Origin: Streptomyces sp. DSM 15324
Lineage (GTDB): Bacteria; Actinomycetota; Actinomycetes; Streptomycetales; Streptomycetaceae
Direction of reading: 5' to 3'
NCBI RefSeq assembly: GCF_001514285.1
Contig: NZ_KQ949028.1
Span: 186,001-250,000, forward strand
Length of the DNA: 64,000 bases
Each line of letters begins with the position of its first letter. Position 1 is the first letter of the stretch. Under the pieces are notes generated by a model, which saw only the letters and a program-made list of their open reading frames with translations, was not told the origin of the DNA and made no database searches. A program made the translations under genes and the position numbers. Shown piece by piece: positions 54,670 to 63,886 of this stretch.

Positions 54670-57354
54670 TCACCCGCTGTCGCTCGTGCCGGTGTCGGGG
54701 AGCGCGGCCCGCCCGGCCTCCAGACGGGCGACCGGGACCCTGAACGGCGAGCAGGAGACGTAGTCCAGTCCCGCGGCGTGGAAGAAGTGGACGGAGCCCG
54801 GGTCCCCGCCGTGCTCGCCGCAGACGCCGATCTTCAGCTCGGGGCGTGCGGCGCGCCCTTCGTCGACGGCGATGCGGACCAGCCTGCCCACGCCGTCGCG
54901 GTCGAGGGTCTCGAACGGCGAGGTGGCGAAGATGCCCTTGTCGAGGTAGGCGGAGAAGAAGGCCGCCTCGACATCGTCGCGGGAGAAGCCCCAGGTGGTC
55001 TGGGTGAGGTCGTTGGTGCCGAAGGAGAAGAACTCCGCCTCCTCGGCGATCCGGCCGGCCGTGAGCGCGGCCCGGGGAAGCTCGATCATGGTGCCGACCG
55101 GGCAGTGCACGGGCACGCCGGAGTCCTCGGAGACCTCGGCCAGGACGCGTTCCACCTCGGCCCGCTCGATGCGCAGTTCCTCGACCGCGCCGACCAGCGG
55201 CACCATGATCTCCGCCCGGGGCCGCCCCCCGGAGCGGGTGCGTTCGACGACCGCCTCGGCGATCGCGCGGACCTGCATGGCGACCAGCCCGGGGACGACG
55301 AGGCCCAGCCGCACGCCGCGCAGTCCGAGCATCGGGTTCTCTTCGTGCATGCGGCCCACCGCGTCGAGCAGTTCGGTGTCGTGCGGATCGGGAACGGCGC
55401 CCCGGGCCTCGGCGGCGGCGATGCGCACCGCGAGGTCGGTGCGGTCGGGCAGGAACTCGTGCAGGGGCGGGTCGATGAGCCGGATCGTGACCGGCAGACC
55501 GTCCATCGCCTCCAGGATGCCGGTGAAGTCCCGCCGCTGGAGTGGCAGCAGAGCGCCCAGCGCCTTCTCGCGCTCGCTTTCGTCACGGGCCAGGATCATC
55601 GCCTCGACCAGCTTGCGGCGCTCCCCGAGGAACATGTGCTCGGTGCGGCACAGGCCGACGCCCTGAGCGCCGAACCGCCGCGCGCGGGCCGCGTCCTCGG
55701 GGGTGTCGGCGTTCGCCCGGACCTCCAGTCGACGCGTGCCGTCCGCTCGTTCCATGGCGCGGGCCACGGCCTCGACCAGAGCGCCGGACCGCTCACCCGT
55801 TTCGAAGTACCGCATCACGGCGGAGTCGGCCGGGGGAGCGGCGCCCAGGTACACGGTGCCCTCGGAGCCGTCGACGGAGACGACCGTGCCCTCCTCGACG
55901 ACGGTGTCGCCCACGGTGAACCGGCGCGCCCCGGTGTCCACGGTGATCGCCTCGGCGCCGCACACGCAGACCCTGCCCATGCCGCGGGCGACCACGGCCG
56001 CGTGGCTGGTCTTGCCGCCGCGGCTGGTCAGCACCGCCTGCGCGGCGATCATCCCGGGCAGATCGTCCGGGGTGGTCTCCTGACGTACGAGGACGACCTT
56101 CTCGCCGGCTGCGGCCCGGCGGACCGCCTCGGCCGAGTCGAACACGGCGGCGCCCACCGCGGCGCCCGGCGAGGCCGGCAGCCCGTGCGCGAGCGGCTCG
56201 CCGACGGCCGAGGTGTCGAACCGGGGGAACATCAGCCGGGCGAGACCCTCCCCGTCGACGCGGTCCAGCCCCTCGTCCGGGGTGATCAGGCCCTCGTCGG
56301 CCAGTTCCGCGGCGATGGCGAACGCGGCTTCGGCGGTGCGCTTGCCGACCCGGGTCTGGAGCATCCACAGCCTGCCGCGCTCGATGGTGAACTCGGTGTC
56401 GCACAGATCCCGGTAGTGGGCCTCCAACGTCCTCATGTGCATGAGCAGTTGCTCGTACGACACCGGGTCCAGCTCCGCGAGAGCGGTCAGCGGGACGGTG
56501 TTGCGGATGCCCGCGACGACGTCCTCGCCCTGCGCGTTCGCCAGGTAGTCGCCGTACAGGCCGGGCCGCCCGGTGGCCGGGTCCCGGGTGAAGGCGACCC
56601 CGCTGCCGGAGTCGGCGCCGAGGTTGCCGAACACCATGATCTGCACGTTCACCGCGGTGCCCAGGTCGTCCGGGATGTGCTCGCGGCGGCGGTAGACGCG
56701 GGCGCGCTCGCCGTTCCAGGACTCGAAGACGGCGAGGACCGCCCGGCGCAGCTGTTCGGCCGGGGACTGCGGGAAGTCCTCGCCGGTCTCCCGGCGGATC
56801 AGCTCCTTGTACGTCGCCACGAGCCCGGCCAGGTCCGCCGCGTCGAGGCCCAGATCGTTCACCGCGCCCCTTGTCCGCTTGAGATCGGCCATGGCGTGCT
56901 CGAAAACCGCGCCGTCTACGCCCATGACCGTGCTGCCGAACATCTGGACGAGTCGGCGGTAGGAGTCCCAGGCGAAGCGATCGTTCCCGGAGACCTTCGC
57001 CAGGCCGAGCACGGACTCGTCGTTGAGGCCGATGTCGAGGATGGTCTCCATCATGCCGGGCATCGAGAACCGCGCCCCGGAGCGGACGGACAGCAGCAGC
57101 GGATCGTCGGGTTGCCCCAGCCGCCGTCCCGCCGCGTCCTCCAGAGCCGTGAGACGGTCGGAGACCTCCTGGGCCAGCCCCTCCGGCTCGGTGCCGGTGG
57201 CGAGGAAGGCCCGGCAGGCCTCGGTGGTCACGGTGAAGCCCGGCGGGACCGGCAGCCCCAGCCGGGTCATCTCGGCCAGATTGGCGCCCTTGCCGCCCAG
57301 CAGGCCGGCCAGGTCACGGCCGCCCTCGGTGAAGTCGTACACGTAACGGACCAT
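54670..57354 (-). CDS. ppdK: Pyruvate phosphate dikinase
   Basis: 894 residues. N-terminal ATP-grasp part (VYDFTEGGRDLAGLLGGKGA, RFSMPGMMETILDIGLNDES); central phosphohistidine domain with the TSH motif (LTSRGGKTSHAAVVARGMGR); C-terminal PEP/pyruvate barrel with SFGTNDLTQTTWG and KIGVCGEHGGDP. It interconverts pyruvate, ATP and phosphate with PEP, AMP and pyrophosphate. ATG 57354 follows GGAGGAG; the open frame upstream is not homologous. Two DevR-like boxes lie 73-110 bases upstream. An orthologous ppdK sits in the S. coelicolor OsdR regulon. Confidence 0.96.
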   Translation of the reverse strand: MVRYVYDFTEGGRDLAGLLGGKGANLAEMTRLGLPVPPGFTVTTEACRAFLATGTEPEGLAQEVSDRLTALEDAAGRRLGQPDDPLLLSVRSGARFSMPGMMETILDIGLNDESVLGLAKVSGNDRFAWDSYRRLVQMFGSTVMGVDGAVFEHAMADLKRTRGAVNDLGLDAADLAGLVATYKELIRRETGEDFPQSPAEQLRRAVLAVFESWNGERARVYRRREHIPDDLGTAVNVQIMVFGNLGADSGSGVAFTRDPATGRPGLYGDYLANAQGEDVVAGIRNTVPLTALAELDPVSYEQLLMHMRTLEAHYRDLCDTEFTIERGRLWMLQTRVGKRTAEAAFAIAAELADEGLITPDEGLDRVDGEGLARLMFPRFDTSAVGEPLAHGLPASPGAAVGAAVFDSAEAVRRAAAGEKVVLVRQETTPDDLPGMIAAQAVLTSRGGKTSHAAVVARGMGRVCVCGAEAITVDTGARRFTVGDTVVEEGTVVSVDGSEGTVYLGAAPPADSAVMRYFETGERSGALVEAVARAMERADGTRRLEVRANADTPEDAARARRFGAQGVGLCRTEHMFLGERRKLVEAMILARDESEREKALGALLPLQRRDFTGILEAMDGLPVTIRLIDPPLHEFLPDRTDLAVRIAAAEARGAVPDPHDTELLDAVGRMHEENPMLGLRGVRLGLVVPGLVAMQVRAIAEAVVERTRSGGRPRAEIMVPLVGAVEELRIERAEVERVLAEVSEDSGVPVHCPVGTMIELPRAALTAGRIAEEAEFFSFGTNDLTQTTWGFSRDDVEAAFFSAYLDKGIFATSPFETLDRDGVGRLVRIAVDEGRAARPELKIGVCGEHGGDPGSVHFFHAAGLDYVSCSPFRVPVARLEAGRAALPDTGTSDSG

Positions 57355-57426
57355 GACGTCGGTCTCCTCCGTCGGCCTTCTGGCTGGGTACTTCTTCAGC
57401 CTCCGCCCGTCGGGACCCGAAGGGGC

Positions 57427-57442
57427 AGGTGCTGTCGGTCCC
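57427..57442 (+). promoter_or_regulatory. DevR-like box 1 for ppdK
   Basis: AGGTGCTGTCGGTCCC, 12 of 16 in common with the alcohol dehydrogenase box. Nearest to the ppdK start on the minus strand. Confidence 0.4.
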
Positions 57443-57448
57443 CTCCAC

Positions 57449-57464
57449 AGGGCCGGTCGGCCCA
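57449..57464 (+). promoter_or_regulatory. DevR-like box 2 for ppdK
   Basis: AGGGCCGGTCGGCCCA, close to the consensus. Centre 22 bases from box 1, matching the two-box spacing before pflB. Confidence 0.55.
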
Positions 57465-57559
57465 GCGGATCCGCACCCCTTTGCCCGAGACATCCCCGGA
57501 GAGGTCCCGTCGTGGGGCGCGAGGCACATGCGGCAGGGGCGCACGCCGGGCCTGCCGCC

Positions 57560-58175
57560 GGGTGGATGCATGCAGACACAACAGGGAGCTTCCACCGCTC
57601 CATGAGCCGTACGACGTCCTTGAACGGCGCGTGGCGGTCGTCGGCGACACCGTGCGCGGCGAGGCGGGTGGGCTGAGGGGGCCTGGCGTCGATGCGGTAG
57701 GAGAGGTGGTCGACGACGTCCACGACGCCGTCCGGGCGCCGCGTCATACCGACCGCGATCGGAACCCCGCTGCGCCGTGCCGGCTGACCGGTCAGCGTGA
57801 CCGACCACGCCGTTCTCCACGGCTGCCTCGACGGTGTACGGGGCCGGCCAGAGCGTGTTGAGGAAGACCTCATGCCGCACGTCCCGCCGGATCTCGTCGT
57901 CGGTGCGCAAGAGACCTGGAGCAGGTCCCGGCGCGTGACGACGCCGACGAGTGTGCCCGTTTCGTCCACGGCGGGCTTCGCCATCACCCCGTCGGCCGCC
58001 CCGGGACGGTTCCCGGCCTCGGTGGGCCGGGCACGGGCGCTGAGCAGACGCCGGCAGCGAGCCCGGACGCCCTCGGGCTGCGGCCTGCGATCCCGGCGCA
58101 GTACGAGGTCGGGTCGGAGATCACTCCGACGACCTCGCGGTCGTCGTCGATCACCGGGAGCCCGCTGACGCGGTG
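57560..58175 (-). pseudogene. Remnants of CBS-BON domain proteins
   Basis: Minus-strand frames give LEEHRVSGLPVIDDDREVVG with VISDLVLRRDRRP, then after a deletion MAKPAVDETGTLVGVVTRRD, then in another frame DDEIRRDVRHEVFLNTLWPA, and RPDGVVDVVDHLSYRIDARP. These are CBS motifs and a BON domain. Further on HAPFKDVVRLMERWKLPVVS looks like the start of a second CBS protein. Several frames and lost segments show decay. Intact paralogues follow. Confidence 0.65.
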
Positions 58176-58283
58176 CTCCTCGAGCAGACCCGTGGGTGTG
58201 CGCGGGCCGCCACGGCCGAACTCACGGAGCCGAGGAGCAGGACCTTCACCTCCGGACGACGCACGGGACTGGACGACAGCGGC

Positions 58284-58964
58284 TCAGGAACCGTGCGCCC
58301 GCCGTCCGCCGGGGTCACTCGACTCACCGGTGAGCTGCGGTTCGACGTCCACGACGCCCTCGACGGCGCGTGCCAGGCGCACGGCGACCGAGATGAGCGA
58401 GGAGTCGCCGATGTGTCCGCGCAGGGTGACGACACCCTCGTGCACGTCCACATGGATGGCGTGGCTGAAGCTCGGGAACAGGTACGACACCACCGTGCGG
58501 CGCACCTCTTCCTCGATCTCGTCGTCCGGCCGGAGGAAGACCTTGAGCAGATCGGCACGGCTGACGATGCCCTGGAGCATCCCTATGCCGTCGATCACGG
58601 GCAGCCGCTTGACATGCCGGACGGCCATGATTCTCGCGGCCTGGGCGAGGGTGGCGTCCGCGTGGACGGTGACGGCGGGGGTGCTCATGAGTTCCTCGGC
58701 CCTGGTCGCACCGGCCTTCGCGACATCGACCAGGCGCTGCCGCTGCAGCGTGAGGCTCTGCTCCTCGTCACGGAACTCCTCCTTGGGCAGGAGGTCCGCC
58801 TCGGAGACGACACCGATCACGCGTCCCTCGCCCTCCAGCACCGGCACGGCGCTGACCTTCCACTGCTCCATCGTCCGCACGATCTCCTTGAAGGGCGCGT
58901 CACGTCCGACGGCCACGACCGTCTGGGTCATCACATCGCTCACGATGTGCGGAGTGCCGGTCAT
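58284..58964 (-). CDS. CBS-BON domain protein
   Basis: 226 residues. Two CBS motifs (VVAVGRDAPFKEIVRTMEQW with VSAVPVLEGEGRVIGVVSEA; VTVHADATLAQAARIMAVRH with VKRLPVIDGIG) and a C-terminal BON domain (about 150-215, IHVDVHEGVVTLRGHIGDSS). CBS pairs sense adenosine nucleotides; BON domains often bind membrane or phospholipid. No catalytic role is assigned. Cytoplasmic energy/stress sensor in DevR-type regulons. Confidence 0.88.
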   Translation of the reverse strand: MTGTPHIVSDVMTQTVVAVGRDAPFKEIVRTMEQWKVSAVPVLEGEGRVIGVVSEADLLPKEEFRDEEQSLTLQRQRLVDVAKAGATRAEELMSTPAVTVHADATLAQAARIMAVRHVKRLPVIDGIGMLQGIVSRADLLKVFLRPDDEIEEEVRRTVVSYLFPSFSHAIHVDVHEGVVTLRGHIGDSSLISVAVRLARAVEGVVDVEPQLTGESSDPGGRRAHGS

Positions 58965-59086
58965 GTCCGACCACCTCGTCTCGGGTTCGTCAGGTCACGT
59001 TTCGGTGGCACCCATGTCCAGGCGCAACGGGGGATGGGCGTTCGCAGGAGCGTCACCGCGTTCATGGCGATCAGCTCCAGCCCCGG

Positions 59087-59791
59087 TCAGGAGGCCAGTC
59101 CGGCGCGGTGTGACGTCTCGGGTCCCGGCGGGGCGGACGCGGTGTCGTCCACCCTGTGGTGCAACTCCGCGGCGACGTCGACCACCCCGTCCACGCCCTG
59201 GCACAGCCGTACGACGACCGGGACGAGCGAAGCGCGCTCGACGGTGCCCGTCAGCGACACCCGTCCGTCAACGACGCGCACGGTGACCGCACCGGGGGTG
59301 ACACCGAGGGTGCGTACCAGCACCTCCCCGGAAATCTCCTCCCGGATGGCGCTGTCGCCCCGGAGGAAGACCCGCAGCAGATCGGCCCGGCTGACCAGAC
59401 CGACGAGTCGGTCGGCCTCGTCGACCACCGGCAGCCGTTTGACGTGGTGCCGCTCCATGACCTGGGCCGCCTCCACCGCCGTCCACTGCGGCCTGGCCGC
59501 CACGGCCGGGCTGTTCATCAGCCCTTCGGCGGTGGTGGCCGCCGCCTTGGCGCGGTCGGCGGGCCCAGGGCGCAGGACCGGCAGCAGACCGGCCGGATCC
59601 AGCAGGCCCGCCTCCTTGCGCAGCAGATCCGCCTCGGAGACCACGCCCAGGACGCGGTCGTCGTCATCCACGACCGGTACGGCGGTGATGTCGTGCTCGG
59701 CGAGCAGCTTGGCGATCTCCTTGAAGCCGGTGTCCCGGCGCACGCCGACGACCGGTGTGGTCATGAGGTCGCTCACCATCCGGTGCCACAT
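59087..59791 (-). CDS. CBS-BON domain protein (second copy)
   Basis: 234 residues with the same layout as the neighbour: CBS (VVGVRRDTGFKEIAKLLAEH and ITAVPVVDDDDRVLGVVSEA; VEAAQVMERHHVKRLPVVDE) and a BON domain near 155-215 (TVRVVDGRVSLTGTVERASL). GAGGAGG precedes the ATG. It is divergent from the USP gene, sharing an intergenic palindrome. The two copies are diverged tandem duplicates. Confidence 0.88.
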   Translation of the reverse strand: MWHRMVSDLMTTPVVGVRRDTGFKEIAKLLAEHDITAVPVVDDDDRVLGVVSEADLLRKEAGLLDPAGLLPVLRPGPADRAKAAATTAEGLMNSPAVAARPQWTAVEAAQVMERHHVKRLPVVDEADRLVGLVSRADLLRVFLRGDSAIREEISGEVLVRTLGVTPGAVTVRVVDGRVSLTGTVERASLVPVVVRLCQGVDGVVDVAAELHHRVDDTASAPPGPETSHRAGLAS

Positions 59792-59858
59792 GACTTCCGC
59801 CTCCTCGTGTCGTGTGCGGTCCCTCCCTCCACTCTCCGCCGGACCCGCGCGAGCCGCA

Positions 59859-59874
59859 TGGGCCGATCGGCCCC
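59859..59874. promoter_or_regulatory. DevR-like box between CBS and USP genes
   Basis: TGGGCCGATCGGCCCC; GGGCCGATCGGCCC is a perfect 14-base palindrome. It lies 68 bases from the CBS start and about 126 from the USP start and may serve both. Confidence 0.55.
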
Positions 59875-59999
59875 AACCGGCCCGACGCCGCGGAGCCGCT
59901 GCGCGCTCGTGGAGCCGTGGCGTGGCGGTGTCCGACGGACGGGGTGAGGCTGGAGGGAGAGCGGGCCGAAGCCGATGTCGAGGTCAGAGGGAGGACGAC

Positions 60000-60896
60000 A
60001 TGGTCGGTGCGGACGGACGTCGGCCGATCGTCGTGGGCGTCGACCCCGACCCCGCGAAGCGGCTCGCGCTGGCCTGGGCCGCCGACGAGGCGGACCGGCG
60101 GGGGCTGCCGCTGCGTCTCGTCCACGTCCGGGGGGTGCTGTTCGGCGGATACCGGCAGGGAGAGGCACGGCCGGCCTGGGAGCAGTGGGGCCAGGCGCTG
60201 CGCACCGTCGGGGAACGGGCGCTCGACGAGGCGGCCGCCTTCGTCGGGTCCCGGCGTCCGGCGGTGGAGGTGTCGGCCACGCTGGCCGACGGGGAGCCGG
60301 CATGGGCTCTGCGGGAGGAGGCACAGGGCGCCGCGATGGTGGTCGTGGGGTCCTGGCATCTGAGTACCCGGCGCGAACTGTTCGGCTCCGCCTCCGTGGC
60401 GCTCCCCCTCACCGCCCATGCCCCTTGCCCGGTCGTGGTCGTCCCGGAGCCGGAACACGTCACGCAGCAGCCCGCGTACTTCGTGGTCGGTGTCGACGGC
60501 AGCCCGCATTCGACGGCCGCGGTCGATCTCGTGTTCGAGGAGGCGGCCCTGCGCGGCGCGGCCGTCAGGACCCTGTACGTGTGGCACCCACCGCTCCTGG
60601 GGGTCCTCGACGAGGGCGCTGCGATCCGGGAGTGCCGTCGGGTGCTGTCCGAGACGGTCGCGGGCCGGACGGCGACGCACCCGGAGGTGGAACTGCACCA
60701 CGAGGTCGTCCGCGGTCACCCGGTGCGCGTCCTGACGGAAGCCTCGGAGCACGCTCTCGGCCTGGTCGTGGGTACGCGCGGGCGCGGCGGGTTCGCCGGC
60801 ATGCTGCTGGGTTCGGTGAGCCAGGGAGTGCTGCACCACGCCCGCTGCCCCGTCATCACCGTCCCCACCCGAGGGCCGGACGGCCCGGCCCCCTGA
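60000..60896 (+). CDS. Tandem universal stress protein
   Basis: 298 residues with two USP domains. First: IVVGVDPDPAKRLALAWAAD and ATP-loop GSWHLSTRRELFGSASVALP; second: YFVVGVDGSPHSTAAVDLVF and GTRGRGGFAGMLLGSVSQGV. The second carries the full G-2x-G-9x-G(S/T) ATP motif. GGGAGG precedes ATG 60000. Typical of DosR-regulon USPs, which help slow growth under hypoxia. Confidence 0.92.
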   Translation: MVGADGRRPIVVGVDPDPAKRLALAWAADEADRRGLPLRLVHVRGVLFGGYRQGEARPAWEQWGQALRTVGERALDEAAAFVGSRRPAVEVSATLADGEPAWALREEAQGAAMVVVGSWHLSTRRELFGSASVALPLTAHAPCPVVVVPEPEHVTQQPAYFVVGVDGSPHSTAAVDLVFEEAALRGAAVRTLYVWHPPLLGVLDEGAAIRECRRVLSETVAGRTATHPEVELHHEVVRGHPVRVLTEASEHALGLVVGTRGRGGFAGMLLGSVSQGVLHHARCPVITVPTRGPDGPAP

Positions 60897-60912
60897 CCCG
60901 GACGGCCCTGGT

Positions 60913-60928
60913 GACCCCGGTCGGTCCG
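60913..60928 (+). promoter_or_regulatory. Weak DevR-like half-box before the P-type ATPase
   Basis: GACCCCGGTCGGTCCG, 11 of 16 in common with AGGGCCGGTCGGTCCC. Right half conserved, left half poor. About 150 bases before ATG 61076. Confidence 0.25.
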
Positions 60929-61075
60929 GCAACACGATCAGAGGGCGCCGTCGCCTGAACCGCGAGAGGGTGAGACCGCCGCCGGACTCCGGGAGTTGGT
61001 GATGGAAGCCTCATGCAAGGCCTTCCGCGTCATCCGTGCGGCGATCCCGTCCCCGTCACCGTACGGACGTGTCTG

Positions 61076-63886
61076 ATGCGCACGAGCGAGGCCCCGCCCG
61101 GCGCCGGTGAACGGACGACGACGGCGCCCGACTCCGGCCCGTCGCCGCGGGTGCGAGAACTCGCCGCCGCCGAGGTCTTCTCCGCACTGGACACCACACG
61201 CCGTGGCCTCACGCCGGCGCAGGCGGCGGAGAGGCTGGAGGAGCACGGGCCCAACGAACTGCCGCGGACGCGGCGCCGAGCCGTATGGCGGGACCTGGCG
61301 GCCCAGTTCACAGACCTCTTCGCGGTGGTCCTGCTGGTCGCCTCGGCGATCACCTTCCTGGCGTACGGACTTCAGGAGCCGCGTGAGGCGGGCACCCTGC
61401 AACTGGCGATCGCCATCCTGGCCGTCGTCGTGCTGAACGCGGCCATCGGCTTCGCGCAGGAGTACTCGGCGGAGCGCACGGCGCAGGCCCTGGCGGCGAT
61501 GGTGCCGCACGCCTGCCGGGTGCTGCGCGGTGGGGAACGGCTGGAGGTGCCCGCCCGCGACCTGGTGCCGGGGGACGTGGTGGTGCTGGAGGCCGGGGAC
61601 GCCGTGTCGGCGGACTGCCGGGTGGTCGAGGCGCACGAACTGGCGGTCGACAACGCGCCGTTGACCGGTGAGAGCAACCCGGTGGGCCGCACGGCCGAAC
61701 CGGCGGCGGCCGGGCCCGCGCTGGAGGCCCGCAACTGCGTCTTCATGGGGACCGACGTCGTCGCCGGATCCGGGCGTGCCGTGGTGATCGCCACGGGCGC
61801 GTCCACCGAGTTCGGGCGGATCTACCGGCTGGCCGCCGCCGCGCCGCGGCAGAAGACCCCGCTTCAGCTCCAGGTGGCCGTCATGGCCCGCCGGGTGGCG
61901 GGGGCGGCCCTGGCGACCGGGGCCCTGATGTTCGTCGTACGGCTGCCCACCGGCGAGTCGGTCCTGCCGGCGTTCGTGTTCGCGCTGGGGGTGATGGTGG
62001 CGCTGGTGCCGGAAGGGCTGCCCGCCACCCTGTCGGTGTCCCTGGCGATCGGCGTACGGCGGATGGCGCGCCGGCAGGCCCTGATCAAGCAACTGCTGGC
62101 GGTGGAGGCGCTCGGATCGACCACCGTGGTGTGCACCGACAAGACCGGCACGCTCACCCAGGCGGAGATGACCGTCACCCGGGTGTGGGCGGACGGCGTG
62201 ACGCATGACGTGACGGGCGTGGGCTACGCCCCGGGCGGGGAGGTCGCCGACGCGGCGCCGGTGCGCGAGCCGCTCAGGGTGGCCGGCCTGTGCTGCGACG
62301 CCCGGCTGGTGCCGCCGACGGGCCCCGGGGAGCACTGGCGCGTGCTCGGCGACACGACCGAGGGCGCGCTGCTCGTCGTAGCGGCCAAGGCCGGTCTGGA
62401 CCTGGAGGCGGAGGCGGCCGCGACACCCCGGGTGACGGAGTTCCCCTTCGACTCGGACCGGAAGCTGATGACCACTGTCCACCGCACCGCGACGGGCCAC
62501 CAGGCATACGTCAAGGGAGCCCCCGGGGAGGTGCTGACGCGCTGCACCGCGAGGAAGCGGGAGGGACGGCAGGAGCCGCTGACGGAGCGGGACTGTGCGG
62601 CGGTCGTCGCGGCGGGCGACGCGCTGGCCTCCCAGGGGCTGCGGGTGCTGGCCGTCGCGCGGCGGGAGGTGGACGGGCCCCGCCCCGCGCAGGCGGAGGC
62701 CGAGTCCGGGCTGACCCTGCTGGGACTGGTGGGCATGCTGGACCCGCCGCGCCCGGAGGTCACCGACGCGGTCGCCGCATGCCGCCGGGCCGGCATCCGG
62801 ATCGTCATGGTCACCGGGGATCACCCGCTGACCGGGGAGGCCGTGGCCCGCCGGGTGGGGATCGTACAGGGGCCCGATCCGGTCGTCGTGACGGGTGCCC
62901 GGCTCGACGCGATGGACGAAGGCGAGCTCGACGCGCTGCTCGCCGAACCGTCCGAGCTGCTGCTGTGCCGGGTCAGCCCGGAGCACAAGATGCGCGTGGT
63001 CACCGCCTTCCAGCGGCGGGGCGAGGTGGTGGCGGTCACCGGGGACGGTGCGAACGACGCCCCCGCGCTCAAGCACGCGGACATCGGTGTGGCGATGGGG
63101 GCCGGGGGCACCGACGTGGCCCGCGAGGCGGCCGCGATGGTCCTGCTGGACGACTCCTTCGCCTCCATCGCGGCGGCGGTACGGCTCGGCCGCGCCGTCT
63201 ACCAGAACATCCGCAAGTTCCTCGTCTATCTCTTCAGCCACAACATCGGCGAACTGGTGCCGATCCTGGCGGCCACCTTCGCGGGATTCCCGCTGGTGCC
63301 CATCAGCGCGGTGCAGATCCTCGCCATCGACCTGGGCTCCGACGTACTGCCGGCCCTGGCCCTGGGCGCCGAACCGCCCGAGCCCGATGTCATGGAGCGT
63401 CCGCCGCGCTCGCGCCGGGAGCGGCTGTTCTCGGCCGCCGTGCTGGGACGGATCCTGTTCCTCGGCGGCATCCAGGCGGCCTGCGTCACCGCCGTCTTCT
63501 TCTGGCACGTCGTCGCCTCGGGGATCCCGTTCGACGACTTCACCAAGGACACGCCCGTCTACCGGGAGGCGATCACCATGGTCCAGGCGGGGATCGTGCT
63601 CAGCCAGTTCTTCAACGCGCTCGCCGTACGCACCGAACGGCAGAGCATCCTGAAGGTGGGCCTGCTGTCCAACCCCGCCCTGCTCGCCGCGGGCGGCTTC
63701 GGCGTCGCCCTCATGGCCGCGATCAGCTACCTGCCCCCGCTGCAGGCCGTTTTCAACACCGCCCCGCTCGACGCCGCCGACTGGGCCGTCCTGGCCGCAC
63801 TCGGCACCCTGCCCCTGCTCGCGGACGAGATCCGCAAGGCGTGGCTGCGCCGGCACGACGCGCGCCGGAAAGGAGCCCCACGGTGA
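61076..63886 (+). CDS. CtpF-like P-type cation ATPase
   Basis: 936 residues. Actuator TGES (PLTGESNP), PEGL motif in helix 4 (PEGLPATLSVSLAIG), phosphorylation D in DKTGTLT, TGD hinge (MVTGDHPLTGE) and GDGANDAP are all present, with about ten membrane helices. Type II (calcium/manganese-like) ATPase; the mycobacterial counterpart CtpF is in the DosR regulon. Start at 61076 begins near the homologous region; ATG 61013 is an in-frame alternative. Its stop overlaps the next GTG (GTGA). Cargo not established. Confidence 0.92.
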   Translation: MRTSEAPPGAGERTTTAPDSGPSPRVRELAAAEVFSALDTTRRGLTPAQAAERLEEHGPNELPRTRRRAVWRDLAAQFTDLFAVVLLVASAITFLAYGLQEPREAGTLQLAIAILAVVVLNAAIGFAQEYSAERTAQALAAMVPHACRVLRGGERLEVPARDLVPGDVVVLEAGDAVSADCRVVEAHELAVDNAPLTGESNPVGRTAEPAAAGPALEARNCVFMGTDVVAGSGRAVVIATGASTEFGRIYRLAAAAPRQKTPLQLQVAVMARRVAGAALATGALMFVVRLPTGESVLPAFVFALGVMVALVPEGLPATLSVSLAIGVRRMARRQALIKQLLAVEALGSTTVVCTDKTGTLTQAEMTVTRVWADGVTHDVTGVGYAPGGEVADAAPVREPLRVAGLCCDARLVPPTGPGEHWRVLGDTTEGALLVVAAKAGLDLEAEAAATPRVTEFPFDSDRKLMTTVHRTATGHQAYVKGAPGEVLTRCTARKREGRQEPLTERDCAAVVAAGDALASQGLRVLAVARREVDGPRPAQAEAESGLTLLGLVGMLDPPRPEVTDAVAACRRAGIRIVMVTGDHPLTGEAVARRVGIVQGPDPVVVTGARLDAMDEGELDALLAEPSELLLCRVSPEHKMRVVTAFQRRGEVVAVTGDGANDAPALKHADIGVAMGAGGTDVAREAAAMVLLDDSFASIAAAVRLGRAVYQNIRKFLVYLFSHNIGELVPILAATFAGFPLVPISAVQILAIDLGSDVLPALALGAEPPEPDVMERPPRSRRERLFSAAVLGRILFLGGIQAACVTAVFFWHVVASGIPFDDFTKDTPVYREAITMVQAGIVLSQFFNALAVRTERQSILKVGLLSNPALLAAGGFGVALMAAISYLPPLQAVFNTAPLDAADWAVLAALGTLPLLADEIRKAWLRRHDARRKGAPR

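Noticed and set aside
54670-57987. N-terminal extension of ppdK to 57987
   Set aside because: The extra 211 codons overlap CBS-BON remnants and DevR-like boxes; GGAGGAG sits before ATG 57354.
60938-63856. A 972-codon minus-strand frame opposite the P-type ATPase
   Set aside because: Antisense shadow; low-complexity R/G/Q composition, no motifs.
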